From contig JAFTCE010000066.1 in NCBI GenBank assembly GCA_017454855.1, positions 1-34,857 of the forward strand: a stretch of DNA of 34,857 nt, written 5' to 3'. This DNA is from Desulfovibrio sp. Lineage in GTDB: Bacteria; Desulfobacterota; Desulfovibrionia; Desulfovibrionales; Desulfovibrionaceae. Position numbers and translations under genes: made by a program. Positions within the stretch are counted from its first letter, which is position 1; each line of letters opens with the position of its first letter. The notes under the pieces are model-generated. The model was not told where the DNA came from, did no database searches, and was given only the letters and a program-made list of their open reading frames with translations. This document shows positions 34,460 to 34,857 of the stretch, piece after piece.

Positions 34460-34857
34460 GCACTCCTCCTCGCACTTATGTGATGCCTTGCTCAAGGTAT
34501 AAAAGTTTACCTGAATCCGTGAATAATTTATTATAATTTAAAAATAAAATAATATTATCGATTTTGTAATTAATATAAATTATTGAATATTTTTGCATGT
34601 GATCTTTCTTCTCATTCTTCACCCAATGGGTGAAAGATAAAATTATGATTTTTTCTTTATTTTCAATATATTATATAAATTTTCATTAGATTACTCACGG
34701 ATTCAGGTATTCTACAAATTGTACCTATTCAGTAGCCCCCTGTTTTGATTTTTTGGGGGGCATGGCGCAAGAAAAAATTTTGTTTTTTGCAACGGTTGGT
34801 TTTGAAACCTCTAGACTTTGTTTCTGGTCTGTGCAATTCTGACCCTATGGAGGTTGG
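34460..34857. other. AT-rich intergenic region upstream of clpS
   Basis: No gene. It contains a long inverted repeat (34508-34527 / 34690-34709), a small hairpin TTCACCC-AAT-GGGTGAA (34618-34634) and a G/C hairpin GCCCCC/GGGGGC (near 34735 and 34756). TGGAGGT at 34848-34854 may be the ribosome site of a rightward gene beginning beyond the window. Confidence 0.6.
34508..34709. repeat. 20-bp inverted repeats 162 bp apart upstream of clpS
   Basis: The left arm TACCTGAATCCGTGAATAAT (34508-34527) is the reverse complement of the right arm ATTACTCACGGATTCAGGTA (34690-34709) with one mismatch. The 15-bp core TCACGGATTCAGGTA is perfect. The enclosed DNA is very AT-rich. No transposase is present. 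Confidence 0.85.

Noticed and set aside
34618-34634. TTCACCC-AAT-GGGTGAA hairpin considered as a terminator
   Set aside because: No gene ends nearby on either strand and no immediate T-run follows; it is noted only as part of the intergenic region.
1-34857. CRISPR arrays, rRNA genes, insertion sequences
   Set aside because: No regularly spaced 25-40 base repeats, rRNA motifs, transposase or recombinase genes were seen on either strand.

Overview
The window reads as chromosomal DNA of a Gram-negative bacterium, most likely a Desulfovibrionaceae-type (delta-proteobacterial) organism. It has lipoprotein signal peptides, a ClpS/ClpA pair, an MltA murein transglycosylase and a short RdgC-like protein. 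The taxonomic call rests on remembered gene families and is not verified. There is no rRNA, CRISPR array or intact mobile element. Base composition varies by eye: the first 9 kb is GC-richer and about 20.4-25.4 kb is clearly AT-richer.

Layout. (1) 1-340: a cluster of short direct repeats, then a leftward tRNA-His/tRNA-Pro operon with a recognisable promoter and terminator. (2) 526-6247, rightward: murA, a two-BON-domain lipoprotein, uvrC and a PglK/MsbA-like ABC exporter. (3) 6302-9419, leftward: a eukaryote-type glycogen branching enzyme and a beta-hydroxyacid dehydrogenase. (4) 9559-11906, leftward: what looks like a decayed srf (SrfA/SrfB-like) cluster, with a truncated SrfB-like reading frame, a secreted SrfA-C-domain protein and a second SrfA-like gene split by a frameshift. 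(5) 11979-19890, leftward: a WcbI-like protein, an unlisted 55-residue membrane protein, dnaE, an HD-domain hydrolase, a DUF3179 membrane protein and an RmlD/RfbD-type reductase. (6) 20212-20376: leftward tRNA-Gln/tRNA-Glu operon. (7) 20636-25346, rightward and AT-rich: RdgC-like protein, an unknown partner, two peptide-type ABC permeases without their other subunits, and recN. (8) 25526-28969: a soluble hybrid histidine kinase and a YbgC-like thioesterase (leftward), then mltA (rightward). (9) 28994-34459, leftward: clpS, a carbamoyltransferase-like protein that has lost its signature motifs, pgm and clpA. (10) 34460-34857: an AT-rich region with a long inverted repeat.

The genes are mainly housekeeping: envelope synthesis and turnover (murA, mltA, RfbD, WcbI, exporter), DNA replication and repair (dnaE, uvrC, recN, RdgC-like), N-degron proteolysis (clpS/clpA) and sugar-phosphate/glycogen metabolism (pgm, branching enzyme). 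The features most worth a second look are the frameshifted srf cluster, the 20-bp inverted repeats about 160 bp apart upstream of clpS, the motif-less carbamoyltransferase homologue downstream of clpS, and the regularly spaced repeats beside tRNA-Pro. I did not find a clear new multi-gene defence or biosynthetic system.
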